Origin: Pirellula sp.
GTDB taxonomy: Bacteria; Planctomycetota; Planctomycetia; Pirellulales; Pirellulaceae
NCBI GenBank assembly: GCA_021300155.1
Contig: JAJTID010000004.1
Span: forward strand, 38,760 to 102,759
Length of the DNA: 64,000 nucleotides
Direction of reading: 5' to 3'
A program made the position numbers and the translations under genes. The notes beneath the pieces are model-generated. The model made no database searches, was not told the origin of the DNA, and worked only from the letters and a program-made list of their open reading frames with translations. Positions 25,965-33,955 of the stretch are shown one piece after another (the first letter of the stretch is position 1; the number at the start of each line of letters is the position of its first letter).

Positions 25965-26444
25965 TCAGCTCGATTGAAGCTTCTTCATTTCTTGTCGCAT
26001 ACTCTCTCGCATGAATCCATCCAATGCTGCCAAGTCTGCGTTCTTGTCAACCATGTTGGACTTGCCGACAATCAATCGAGCAGAACAGGCAACAACGTCG
26101 CCCTTCATCCCAGACGCCTTCAACGTTACCGTTTTGTCATCGCTCTTCAGGATTTCGGCGGTGATCTCCATCGTTTGCCCAGGTTCCATGAAGTCGGCGA
26201 ACTTGACGTTTCGAGCTTCGTTTAGCGTCAACAACGAATGGCGAAAACTGTCGGTGCCACGGATAAGCCAACAGGAAGCTTGGAACAATCCCTCCAGCAT
26301 CAGAACGCCCGGCATCACCTTGAAGAGAGGGAAGTGATCGCGCAAGTAATCTTCGTCCGCATGCACCGAGCGGCGCGCGCAAATTCGTTCGCCCGGAACC
26401 AGCTCCAAAATTCGATCCAGTTGTCTAAAACGCATGCTAGTCAT
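25965..26444 (-). CDS. FabZ-like (3R)-hydroxyacyl-ACP dehydratase family protein
   Basis: 159 residues with a single hot-dog fold. The FabZ active site is kept: the histidine in DHFPLFKVMPGVLMLEG and, on the central helix, the glutamate of MLEGLFQAS. LVPGERICARRSVHADEDYLRDHFP matches the FabZ N-terminus. FabZ removes water from 3-hydroxyacyl-ACP in fatty-acid elongation. The match is weaker than for a housekeeping FabZ (HFPLFKVMPG instead of HFPGxPVMPG), so it may serve a specialised acyl chain. It heads an operon with the ABC-2 permease and the DUF485 protein. A second in-frame ATG at 26435 is possible. Confidence 0.82.
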   Translation of the reverse strand: MTSMRFRQLDRILELVPGERICARRSVHADEDYLRDHFPLFKVMPGVLMLEGLFQASCWLIRGTDSFRHSLLTLNEARNVKFADFMEPGQTMEITAEILKSDDKTVTLKASGMKGDVVACSARLIVGKSNMVDKNADLAALDGFMRESMRQEMKKLQSS

Positions 26445-26747
26445 CGACGACCTACTTTTCCCCTGGTGATTAACGAGTTGAGGCCGGTTAGTTTAGGCCA
26501 CGACGGAGCGATCGTGAATGCCGGACAAGCTTTCCGTTTCCATTGTTGCCACAAATTTTCGTTTTGGACTGACAAAACCTGGAAACGGAATTAATCTATG
26601 GAGCTTAGTCGCGTCGTGAGACGCTGCCGACCGCTATCTCGTCGGTCGAGTTCTATGTTTCGTTCGCAGCCATTACTAGCTCCTGTTGTGAGAACAGTGA
26701 CTCGTATTTTGGCATCGCCATGCATTTGCTGGCAAACAGGATTTTCT
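26445..26747. other. Divergent intergenic region between fabZ-like and pseudouridine synthase genes
   Basis: About 300 bases without a convincing gene. It contains the nested inverted repeat at 26532-26590 and a possible 50-codon N-terminal extension (from ATG 26598) of the pseudouridine synthase frame, which is Arg/Ser-rich and unlike the family. Confidence 0.5.
26532..26590 (+). promoter_or_regulatory. Nested inverted repeat upstream of the RsuA/RluB-like gene
   Basis: Perfect 11-base arms TTCCGTTTCCA (26532-26542) and TGGAAACGGAA (26580-26590) enclose a second perfect stem GTTTTG (26561-26566) / CAAAAC (26573-26578) with a six-base loop. In RNA this would fold as a two-part hairpin. It could be an operator or a structured leader for the pseudouridine synthase gene on the right, or act on the fabZ-like operon on the left. 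Confidence 0.45.
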
Positions 26748-28670
26748 ATGTCAAAGCCAAATCGACCCAAGGCCGCTACTCCTTCGTTTTTGACCGGAGA
26801 GCAACGTATCAACAAACTTCTCGCCGCTGCGGGCTTCGGGTCCCGCCGCCAAGTCGACGAACTCATCACCGACGGCCGGGTGGAGATCGACGGAAAACTG
26901 GTAACACAGGTCGGTGTCAAAGTAGACGCTGATGTTGCGAAAGTAACCGTGGATGGCGAGCCGCTCAAACGGCATCGCCCCGTATATTATGCAGTTCATA
27001 AACCGGAGGGGTTCCTATGTACGAACTGCGATCCAGATGGTCGACCACGCGTCATCGAACTGGTGCCATCGACCGCTCGGCTGTTCCCTGTCGGACGCCT
27101 CGATGCGAGTAGTACTGGATTGATCTTGTTGACGAACGATGGCGAGCTAGCCCAGCGATTGGCTCACCCGAAACACTGTGTACCGAAGACTTACTTTGTC
27201 GTGGTCGCAGGTCAAGTGGATTACGATTCCATGCGACGCCTTCAACGGGGTATTTATTTGGCCGAAGGTGTGGCACGCGTTGATGGAGCGACCATTCGCA
27301 AAGTTCGAAAGGGTTGCACCGAAATCGATATCACGTTGAGTGAAGGAAAGAACCGTGAAATACGTCGTGTACTCGCGCGGCTCGGACACAAAGTGGTTGT
27401 GCTTCGTCGCGTGGCGATTGGCCCATTGAAACTGGCTGATATGCCCGAGGGTAGCTATCGCCCGTTGCAGGAAAAAGAAGTTGCCGCTCTCTACAATGCA
27501 GTCGACGAAATCAAACGAGCTCGCAACTTGGAACGCCGAGAACGTAAGAAGCGAAACACCGTTGATGGCCTTGCGATGTCCGATAGCCCTGCGGACGGCC
27601 CTGTTGGTAGTGCAGGCGGCCGGCCTTCGAAGAAGCCACCGCGACAATCGGTCCCTATTTTTGACGAGGAAAGCGATAGCTGGGACGCGTCGGATGAAGA
27701 CGATGAAGAAATGATGGACGCATTTCCGCCCATTTCTGCCAACCCTTATCGCACCGCAGACGATGATGAGGAATCGTCAGATGACGAAGGGCTCGATGAT
27801 GCGATCCTCGTCACGGAAACCGATGGCCAAATCTTTTCGAACCGAAAAGGATCGGTGCTCGCATTTGATGACGATGAAATCAACGTAGAAGCCATGGAAG
27901 AAGACTTCAATTCACAAAGAGTGAAACGCCCTGCGAATCGATCGCCGCGCGAACCTCGCGGTGGTACCGATCCCGCATCGGGAAGGAGCCGCCCCAGTGG
28001 TGGCCGGCCCAGTGGTGGCCGGCCTAGCGGTGGCCGAACTAGCAATCGCGTCGTTGATAGTCGCCCAAGTGGTAGCCGATATGGTGGCAATCGCTCTACC
28101 GGGGAGCGTGCCGAGGGAGACCGACCTGCACGACGATCGAGTGCTCCTCGCGCCGAAGGTGCAGGCAATAGCGAACGACCAACGCGAGGTCGACGACCGG
28201 CAGGGACTGGCGGATACGGCCAAAGGCCAGCAGGAAACCGTTCTGCAAGTCCAGGGGGACGCCCCAATCGATCGGGTGGCAATCGTTTTGGCGATGCCGG
28301 AGTTGCACCTGGCGTTGAAGGAGGTGCAGAGTCGACCTCAGCACGCGGTAGGATGCGAAGAACAGGATCCTTTACAGGAAACTCTCCACGCCCCACGGAA
28401 GGAAGCGACAGGCCTAGAAATAGCAGTGCTAGAATGGGTGGCCCTCGAAGCAGTAGCGGTGAACGTTCCGCTGGCCCTCGAGCTGGAGTTAGTGGCCGAA
28501 GCCGTGCGGGACGATCTAGCAGCGGTGGTGCGCGTTCCGGTGCTCCGCGGTCAGGGGCTCCGCGGTCAGGGGCATCACGAAGCAGTGCCCCGAGAGCTGG
28601 AGGTGCTCGCCCAGCGAGTGCAGGTAGGCCTCGCCGAGGTGGAAAACCTGGTGGCAATCGAAGCCGATAA
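26748..28670 (+). CDS. RsuA/RluB-family rRNA pseudouridine synthase with long Arg/Gly/Ser-rich tail
   Basis: 640 residues where bacterial RluB/RsuA have about 230-290. Residues ~15-70 are an S4 RNA-binding domain (RINKLLAAAGFGSRRQVDELI). The catalytic domain follows, with the active-site aspartate in PVGRLDASSTGLILLTNDG and the family motif EGKNREIRRVLARLGH. It should isomerise a uridine in 23S or 16S rRNA. From ~residue 265 the protein becomes low-complexity: first acidic (DEDDEEMMD), then more than 200 residues rich in Arg, Gly, Ser and Pro, with pentapeptide repeats. ATG 26748 is preferred; ATG 26598 would add 50 unusual residues. Confidence 0.88.
   Translation: MSKPNRPKAATPSFLTGEQRINKLLAAAGFGSRRQVDELITDGRVEIDGKLVTQVGVKVDADVAKVTVDGEPLKRHRPVYYAVHKPEGFLCTNCDPDGRPRVIELVPSTARLFPVGRLDASSTGLILLTNDGELAQRLAHPKHCVPKTYFVVVAGQVDYDSMRRLQRGIYLAEGVARVDGATIRKVRKGCTEIDITLSEGKNREIRRVLARLGHKVVVLRRVAIGPLKLADMPEGSYRPLQEKEVAALYNAVDEIKRARNLERRERKKRNTVDGLAMSDSPADGPVGSAGGRPSKKPPRQSVPIFDEESDSWDASDEDDEEMMDAFPPISANPYRTADDDEESSDDEGLDDAILVTETDGQIFSNRKGSVLAFDDDEINVEAMEEDFNSQRVKRPANRSPREPRGGTDPASGRSRPSGGRPSGGRPSGGRTSNRVVDSRPSGSRYGGNRSTGERAEGDRPARRSSAPRAEGAGNSERPTRGRRPAGTGGYGQRPAGNRSASPGGRPNRSGGNRFGDAGVAPGVEGGAESTSARGRMRRTGSFTGNSPRPTEGSDRPRNSSARMGGPRSSSGERSAGPRAGVSGRSRAGRSSSGGARSGAPRSGAPRSGASRSSAPRAGGARPASAGRPRRGGKPGGNRSR
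27993..28037 (+). repeat. Three tandem 15-base repeats encoding PSGGR
   Basis: Units at 27993-28007, 28008-28022 and 28023-28037 encode PSGGR three times in the tail of the pseudouridine synthase. The first two are identical; the third differs at synonymous positions. The in-frame unit size suggests growth of the tail by slippage or unequal crossing-over. Confidence 0.8.
28539..28583 (+). repeat. Tandem 15-base repeats encoding GAPRS
   Basis: Two near-identical units at 28539-28553 and 28554-28568 encode GAPRS, followed by a diverged unit (GASRS). They lie in the same disordered tail as the PSGGR repeats but have a different sequence. Confidence 0.75.
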
Positions 28671-28688
28671 ATGCAGTGGTCATGACTC

Positions 28689-29384
28689 ATGTGCGGACGC
28701 TTTACACTGAAGACACCGATCGATGATCTGCTTGTGGATCTGTTTAGTGACGGATCCACGCGGCCGTTGATCGAGACTGCCAGTATTTCGCTCATGGAGC
28801 CGCGTTACAACATCGCTCCGACCCAAGACATCTTGGTCATTCTGGCAGACGATTCCAATCGATTGAAGATCGAGAGAATGCGTTGGGGGTTGATTCCCTT
28901 TTGGGCAGACTCGTTGCAAAGCGCGTATAGCATGTTCAATGCTCGAAGCGAGTCGCTTACCGAGAAAACATCATTCAAGTCCTTGTTGTCCAGCCATCGT
29001 TGTGCTGTATTGGCAGACGGTTATTACGAGTGGCAGAAAACGACACCGAAAACCAAGATCCCATTTTGGATTCATCGACGGGATAATCGTCCGTTCGCGA
29101 TGGCTGGATTGTGGACAGTCAATCGAAAGATCCGAGCCAACGAACCGATCCAGAGCGCTACCGTTATCACTGTGGAATCAAACGAAGACACTCGCGAGGT
29201 CCATGACCGAATGCCTGCCATGTTGATGCAAGGTGAACAGATCTTGGATTGGGTCACCAATAGCGATTCGGTGGATGCGATCAAGCGTTATATACATCCC
29301 ACTGCCGCAGGCGAATTCTGTCTGAAACAAGTTTCAACAACGGTTAATAATGTAAAGAATGAAGGTCCTTCGCTCTTAGATTAG
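28689..29384 (+). CDS. yedK: SOS-response-associated peptidase family (YedK/HMCES), abasic-site crosslinking protein
   Basis: 231 residues starting MCGRFTL, so after methionine removal Cys2 becomes the N-terminus that forms a thiazolidine with abasic sites in single-stranded DNA. PRYNIAPTQ, MRWGLIPFWA, NARSES, and the active-site histidine in EVHDRMPAML complete the family pattern. It shields abasic sites at replication forks. The start lies 18 bases after the pseudouridine synthase stop on the same strand, so the two may share a transcript. No LexA-type operator is obvious in that short gap. Confidence 0.93.
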   Translation: MCGRFTLKTPIDDLLVDLFSDGSTRPLIETASISLMEPRYNIAPTQDILVILADDSNRLKIERMRWGLIPFWADSLQSAYSMFNARSESLTEKTSFKSLLSSHRCAVLADGYYEWQKTTPKTKIPFWIHRRDNRPFAMAGLWTVNRKIRANEPIQSATVITVESNEDTREVHDRMPAMLMQGEQILDWVTNSDSVDAIKRYIHPTAAGEFCLKQVSTTVNNVKNEGPSLLD

Positions 29385-29433
29385 AGGCATCGTGCGTAGT
29401 CCAGGCAATGGCAGGTAGCCTCGCTACAACGAA

Positions 29434-29467
29434 GTCGAGTCAGTGCCCCTGTCGAGTCAGTGCCCCT
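29434..29467. repeat. Tandem duplication of a 17-base unit
   Basis: GTCGAGTCAGTGCCCCT occurs twice without a gap (29434-29450 and 29451-29467) in the 177-base intergenic space between two convergent genes. It is a perfect, probably recent duplication; no function is suggested. Confidence 0.85.
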
Positions 29468-29561
29468 GTGTCGGAACGGATTCATTCGCAAAGTAATGTG
29501 CTCTCTTAATTCTCGATTTCTCCAATACGAGCACGAGTTGTCGTGGCTTCCTGTTTTAGGA

Positions 29562-30971
29562 TCACTCCCTCGTCCGTAAAATTCGTTTTAGCCGTTGGTG
29601 TTTCTCCGATCGAGTATGCATCCCCCAGAGCAGTGACTCGTCTTGTTCGTAGCGTTTCCCGAGCGTGAGAGCGGTCATCGCTTTGGCAAGCTCGAATCCA
29701 AGATAAAAGGCGTGCGACGAATCTACATTTCGGGATTGTGGTAGCGACATTAGTTCGCGCATCATCTCAAAGGGATCGTCGCCGCGAATGTGGACTCCCG
29801 CGCTGATCAAATGAATCTGCCGATCATCGATCATGATGCGATAATTGTTATCTTTGATTCCCATAGCGAACTGTTCAATCGATCGCTCTGTATAGTTCAT
29901 AGGTTGAGGGTCACGAAGCATAACCAGCCGTTCTTCTAAATGCTTCGGGGGGACTCGATGCCGAACTGCATAGCTGACCAGCCTCCTCGCCAGATCGCAT
30001 TCGCGAACGCTGCTCTTGGCCCATGGGATAACTTGCGTTGTCAAGATGCTACCGATTTGCTGTTCTTCGCAAAAGCCAAGTAGCATGGTGTTCAATCCTG
30101 CAGAATCGACGTCAGTTAACTCGGTCAGATTACCGATCCCCATCATCATCGGAGCTTCTGGAAACTCTCGTCTCGTTTCCAGATAACGTCCAAGCGAAAC
30201 TGAAAAACCGCATCCAATGGGTTCCAGGATAGGATCCAATCGAAACGGAACCCCTTTTCGGAGAAGGTAATCAGCGGTTTCTGATAGGCTCGCTAGATAG
30301 TTCATTGTGAGATTGGGGACGACGACCACTTCGACACCCCAGTCGGCGGCCGCTTCTCGATTGGTTTCGTTGACAGACAGTACTAACGAGGCACCAGCTC
30401 GCGTCGCCTCTTCGGCTTCCCATGGATCAAACGTATCGATGGAAAGCGTGATTCCTTCATCCTTGAGCGCGCGGACCGCCTCATTCACTCGAATCCATCG
30501 CTGACCAGGTTCACAGCCGAGGTCGATCCGGTTGGCACCATCTTTGACAAGCGATTGCGCGAGTAGGATCAACTTCGGTAGCTCGAAACGTGGAGCATAA
30601 TTGATTTCGGCGATGATTTCGATCGTGTAATCGCCATAGTCATCGCCCTTGAATCGCTTCTTGCCAAACATCGTCGGCAGATCGCGAACATCTTTCGGCC
30701 CACATTCGATGGAGGCCTGAGTCTCAATCGATCGCCGTATCTCCTCTAATCCAGGCATTAGATAGCCTGGCAAGATAACGCGAGTCGTATCGGATGGAAT
30801 ACGAATATGTTTAAGCAACCACTGAGGAGTCATCAATGCAGCCACTGTAATTGGCAGAACATCGATGGTGTATTGAAACTGAAGCTTCTGCGCAAGTGAT
30901 GCGACAATCTCACGCAGCGCACCTTCAGCAAGCTTGCCAGTTACGAAGTGAATGGAGTTGATGGGATTCAT
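29562..30971 (-). CDS. Dihydropteroate synthase-like protein (DUF6513 type), tetrahydromethanopterin-associated
   Basis: 469 residues. After an N-terminal domain of ~135 residues (FVTGKLAEGALREIVASLAQ; LPITVAALMTPQWL), a pterin-binding TIM barrel begins. It carries EIIAEINYAP, ANRIDLGCEPG, ITLSIDTFDPWEAEEATRAGASLVLSVN, and DPILEPIGCGF. These match dihydropteroate-synthase strands, but the protein is not folate FolP. Homologs occur with the tetrahydromethanopterin C1-transfer genes of methylotrophs, archaea and planctomycetes, and are thought to act in that cofactor's synthesis. No other gene of that pathway is in this window, so the link rests on family knowledge. Confidence 0.8.
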   Translation of the reverse strand: MNPINSIHFVTGKLAEGALREIVASLAQKLQFQYTIDVLPITVAALMTPQWLLKHIRIPSDTTRVILPGYLMPGLEEIRRSIETQASIECGPKDVRDLPTMFGKKRFKGDDYGDYTIEIIAEINYAPRFELPKLILLAQSLVKDGANRIDLGCEPGQRWIRVNEAVRALKDEGITLSIDTFDPWEAEEATRAGASLVLSVNETNREAAADWGVEVVVVPNLTMNYLASLSETADYLLRKGVPFRLDPILEPIGCGFSVSLGRYLETRREFPEAPMMMGIGNLTELTDVDSAGLNTMLLGFCEEQQIGSILTTQVIPWAKSSVRECDLARRLVSYAVRHRVPPKHLEERLVMLRDPQPMNYTERSIEQFAMGIKDNNYRIMIDDRQIHLISAGVHIRGDDPFEMMRELMSLPQSRNVDSSHAFYLGFELAKAMTALTLGKRYEQDESLLWGMHTRSEKHQRLKRILRTRE

Positions 30972-31025
30972 CCGAATTGTAAGAGACCTATTGACCTGGT
31001 TCGCGAGATACTAGATTATGATAGT

Positions 31026-31093
31026 AACGAGAAGCACAATGAAGTCGAAGTCATGATGATTCGAATTCGTGGCCGGTGCTTCTCGTTTTTTTA
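31026..31093 (+). promoter_or_regulatory. Perfect 12-base inverted repeat plus T-run before an RluA-type gene (possible attenuator)
   Basis: AACGAGAAGCAC (31026-31037) pairs exactly with GTGCTTCTCGTT (31076-31087), and the right arm runs into a T-rich stretch ending near 31093. In the + direction this is the form of an intrinsic terminator, yet it lies only ~13-18 bases upstream of the start of the RluA-type gene and no + strand gene precedes it. A leader/attenuator role is therefore plausible. Confidence 0.5.
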
Positions 31094-31105
31094 TTGGTAG
31101 GTAGC

Positions 31106-31822
31106 ATGCAGATTGTGTTTGAACATCCGTGGTTCTTGGTTATCAACAAACCTACGGACCTCTTAACGCAAGCAGTGGAAGGGATTCCCTCCGTTCAAAC
31201 AACGCTCGTTTCTCAATTGTTTTCCCAACATCCTGACGGTCCTACGCCCTTTATAGGAATTCCGCATCGATTGGATCGCGTGACGACAGGAGTCATGGTA
31301 GTCGCCAGAAACCAGCGCGCCCTTCGGCGACTGAGCGAACAGTTCGCAGCTCGACGTGTTACGAAAAAGTATCATGCAATCGTCGAATCCACCGACGAAA
31401 TAAACACGCTAGAGAATTCTGAAAAGCAGATACGATGGGTCGATTATCTGCGAAAAATACCTGACGAATCCCGCGGCGAGATTTGTGATGCGAGCATCGA
31501 TGGAGCCCGCGAGGCAATCCTGTCGTTTCGAAAGCTCAGGTATCAAACTTTACCAGATCGGTCCGAACGCTTTTCTTTAGTAGAAATCGAATTGGAAACC
31601 GGACGCATGCATCAAATCCGATTGCAGTTCGCGTCGAGAGGTGCACCCGTTGTTGGCGATACACTCTACGGAAGTCGAGTGGCCTGGATCGCAGGAGAGT
31701 TTCGCCAGCCGCCTATTGCACTGCATGCGCGGTCGCTCGAGTTTTTCCATCCGCAAACTGCCGAAAAGCTTTTTTTTGAAGCCGACTACCCAGACTTCTG
31801 GCCCGAGGGCCACCATCCTTAG
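31106..31822 (+). CDS. RluA-family pseudouridine synthase
   Basis: 238 residues. The active-site aspartate is in PHRLDRVTTGVMVVA, and the barrel motifs FLVINKP, ARRVTKKYHA, and ETGRMHQIRLQFASRGAPVVGD are all present. There is no S4 domain, so it resembles the short RluA/TruC-type enzymes that modify 23S rRNA or tRNA. The exact target cannot be assigned. ATG 31106 gives the family-typical start QIVFEHPWFLVINKP; a more distant in-frame start would lie inside the inverted repeat upstream. Confidence 0.9.
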   Translation: MQIVFEHPWFLVINKPTDLLTQAVEGIPSVQTTLVSQLFSQHPDGPTPFIGIPHRLDRVTTGVMVVARNQRALRRLSEQFAARRVTKKYHAIVESTDEINTLENSEKQIRWVDYLRKIPDESRGEICDASIDGAREAILSFRKLRYQTLPDRSERFSLVEIELETGRMHQIRLQFASRGAPVVGDTLYGSRVAWIAGEFRQPPIALHARSLEFFHPQTAEKLFFEADYPDFWPEGHHP

Positions 31823-31886
31823 AGACATGCAAGCGTGAGTGGTGAACTTGGAAAGCCAAATTCACCCATGGATCTCTATGCTGGGA

Positions 31887-33335
31887 TTACTCCGACATTC
31901 CAAAGTATCGATCGATAAAGAGCTTTCGATCTGATGATTTCACATATTCCACCAACGCATAAAGTTTCTTCTGATCGCGAATGTGTTTTTCTTGGCGGTT
32001 CTCGTCGTCTGCCAATGCATCCGGCAAAGGAGCCACAACATCAACATTCGCGAGATCATGCTCGTCTTCAATAACCCCAAACCGCTGGAGCATCGATAAC
32101 GCCGTTTCCAACCGTCGATCGTGCCTGCGTCGATCGCACAGTCGTTCGCGAAGCCAATCCATACCATACGCTCGCACTTGGTCGCGATCGTGGACCAAAA
32201 AGTCATAGACTCGATGGTAAAAATCTGCGTCAGGATTGCTCCATTGATTAAATTCCATTTGCGTCAGCAAATCGTCTTGGCAGTACAGGAATCGACACAG
32301 CGAAGGCTTACCGTCTCGGCCGGCGCGGCCAATCTCTTGATAGTACGACTCCATCGAACCAGGCACTTCGGCATGAATGACATAGCGAATGTCTACTTTG
32401 TCGATCCCCATCCCAAACGCGGGAGTGGCAAGCACGAGGGGCGAATCCCCAGTCATAAACTGTTCTTGGATACTCAGTCGGCGATGTCGAGGCAAATCGC
32501 CGTGATAAGCGACATGCTCGACACCTTGCTTTCGCAACATTGCGCTCATTTCTTCCAAAGTGCGGATCAACGTGAAGTACACGATCCCCGATTCATGTGG
32601 CCACTGCTGAACGATCTCACGGATTTGACTTAACTTTTCATCGATACCCCAGACTTCTTCAACTTCGAGAGCCAAATTCGGCCGCTCGATTCCGGCATGA
32701 TAGAGCCGACAATCTTTCAGATCGTTGCCAAAGCGAGGTAGGCCCAACTGTTTCAAAATATCCTTCTGCACATCCGGCGTCGCTGTGGCTGTTAACGCAA
32801 TGGTCGTTGGATTGCCTAGTTGCTGTCGTATCTCGCAGAGCCTGGAATAGTCGGGTCGAAAATCATGCCCCCACTCACTGATGCAATGCGCTTCGTCGAC
32901 CGCCAAGAGGACGACATGACGTTTTGCTATCGCCTCGACGAACTCCGGTTTTCGAAACCGTTCTGGGGTGACATAGAGCATGGAGTACCGGCCTTGTTCG
33001 ATGCCCGCGTAGCGTTTCTCTCGCTCCTGTCGGCCGAGAAGCGAATTGACCATCGTGACATCAATCCCTTTACGGATCAATGTATCGACCTGATCCTTCA
33101 TCAATGCAACCAGCGGCGACAGAACGAGCGTGATCGGCTTCCGCGAATCCGAAGGCGAAGCTTGATCGCGAAACACCAGCGCAGGGATTTGGAAGCACAA
33201 CGATTTGCCACCACCGGTAGGCATCAGCACCAACGAATGCCCACCTGCGATGGTTCTTTCGATGGCACTCGCTTGGAAGCCTCGAAACGAAGGATAGCCG
33301 AATCGGGACTTTAGCAACTCTAAAGGTAGATTCAA
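31887..33335 (-). CDS. Short RecQ-family ATP-dependent DNA helicase
   Basis: 482 residues of SF2 helicase: motif I PTGGGKSLCFQ, motif II AVDEAHCISEW with the RecQ aromatic loop GHDFRPDY, motif III LTATATPDV, motif V ATPAFGMGIDK, and motif VI EIGRAGRDGKPS. E. coli RecQ is about 610 residues; here the four-cysteine zinc module and the HRDC domain are missing, and the C-terminal ~120 residues contain only part of a winged-helix-like region. It unwinds DNA 3'-5' in repair and recombination. It follows the PfpI-family gene by 12 bases and is probably in one operon with it. Confidence 0.9.
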   Translation of the reverse strand: MNLPLELLKSRFGYPSFRGFQASAIERTIAGGHSLVLMPTGGGKSLCFQIPALVFRDQASPSDSRKPITLVLSPLVALMKDQVDTLIRKGIDVTMVNSLLGRQEREKRYAGIEQGRYSMLYVTPERFRKPEFVEAIAKRHVVLLAVDEAHCISEWGHDFRPDYSRLCEIRQQLGNPTTIALTATATPDVQKDILKQLGLPRFGNDLKDCRLYHAGIERPNLALEVEEVWGIDEKLSQIREIVQQWPHESGIVYFTLIRTLEEMSAMLRKQGVEHVAYHGDLPRHRRLSIQEQFMTGDSPLVLATPAFGMGIDKVDIRYVIHAEVPGSMESYYQEIGRAGRDGKPSLCRFLYCQDDLLTQMEFNQWSNPDADFYHRVYDFLVHDRDQVRAYGMDWLRERLCDRRRHDRRLETALSMLQRFGVIEDEHDLANVDVVAPLPDALADDENRQEKHIRDQKKLYALVEYVKSSDRKLFIDRYFGMSE

Positions 33336-33347
33336 AGTCTGTCGCTT

Positions 33348-33941
33348 CTATGCTTCGATTTTGGAACCGAGCAACTTTGCAAACTGGGAAATCCAAGCGG
33401 GATGTGCTGGCCATGCGGGTGCAGTGACGAGATTTCCTTCGGTATGGGCTGAATCAAACTGGGCCGAAGGAGCTACATAGGATCCACCCGAAGCATCGAC
33501 TTCGTAGCGAACCGCTGGGTAACAACTGCAATGTCGGCCCTGCAGGACTCCGGCTGCCGCCAAAATCTGCGGACCATGGCAGATAGCCGCAATCGGTTTC
33601 GAAGCATGCGCAAAATGTCGGACGATTTCCAACACACGGTCGTTCAATCGCAGATATTCCGGTGCTCGTCCTCCGGGCAAGACCAATCCATCGTAAGAAG
33701 ATGGATCGACGGAATCGAAGTCCTGATTGAGCCGAAAGCGATGCCCAGGCTTTTCCGAATATGTCTGATGTCCTTCGAAGTCATGAATCGCTGTTGCAAC
33801 AAAGTCACCCGCCTTCTTTTCTGGACAGACAGTGTCGCAATGATGTCCAATCATCAACAACATTTGATAAGGGACCATGATCTCGTAATCTTCGACGAAA
33901 TCACCCACCAAAAACAAAATTCGCTTCGCGGCCATATCCAA
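33348..33941 (-). CDS. DJ-1/PfpI-family protein (class I glutamine amidotransferase-like)
   Basis: 197 residues. The nucleophile elbow is [13 protein letters not shown] with the reactive cysteine, and the acidic partner lies near the N-terminus ([18 protein letters not shown]). [14 protein letters not shown] is also diagnostic. Members range from proteases to deglycase or holdase-like stress proteins, and the precise activity is not predictable. It precedes recQ in an operon, and itself follows a 66-codon conserved gene by 14 bases, so three genes may be read together. A second in-frame ATG is two codons downstream. Confidence 0.88.
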   Translation of the reverse strand: MDMAAKRILFLVGDFVEDYEIMVPYQMLLMIGHHCDTVCPEKKAGDFVATAIHDFEGHQTYSEKPGHRFRLNQDFDSVDPSSYDGLVLPGGRAPEYLRLNDRVLEIVRHFAHASKPIAAICHGPQILAAAGVLQGRHCSCYPAVRYEVDASGGSYVAPSAQFDSAHTEGNLVTAPAWPAHPAWISQFAKLLGSKIEA

Positions 33942-33955
33942 GTCTTTTCTAGCGG

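Noticed and set aside
26598..26747. Upstream ATG giving the pseudouridine synthase 50 more residues
   Set aside because: The extra residues are Arg/Ser-rich and unlike the family, and the frame starts immediately after a hairpin; ATG 26748 fits homologs better.
27961..28710. 249-codon plus-strand frame inside the same tail
   Set aside because: A second frame of the same repetitive DNA; composition is odd, and the host frame has clear catalytic domains in continuity with it.
27746..28795. 349-codon frame on the minus strand, Pro/Arg/Leu-rich
   Set aside because: It is the antisense of the low-complexity Gly/Arg/Ser tail of the pseudouridine synthase and has no family-like motif; GC-rich repeats give long chance frames.
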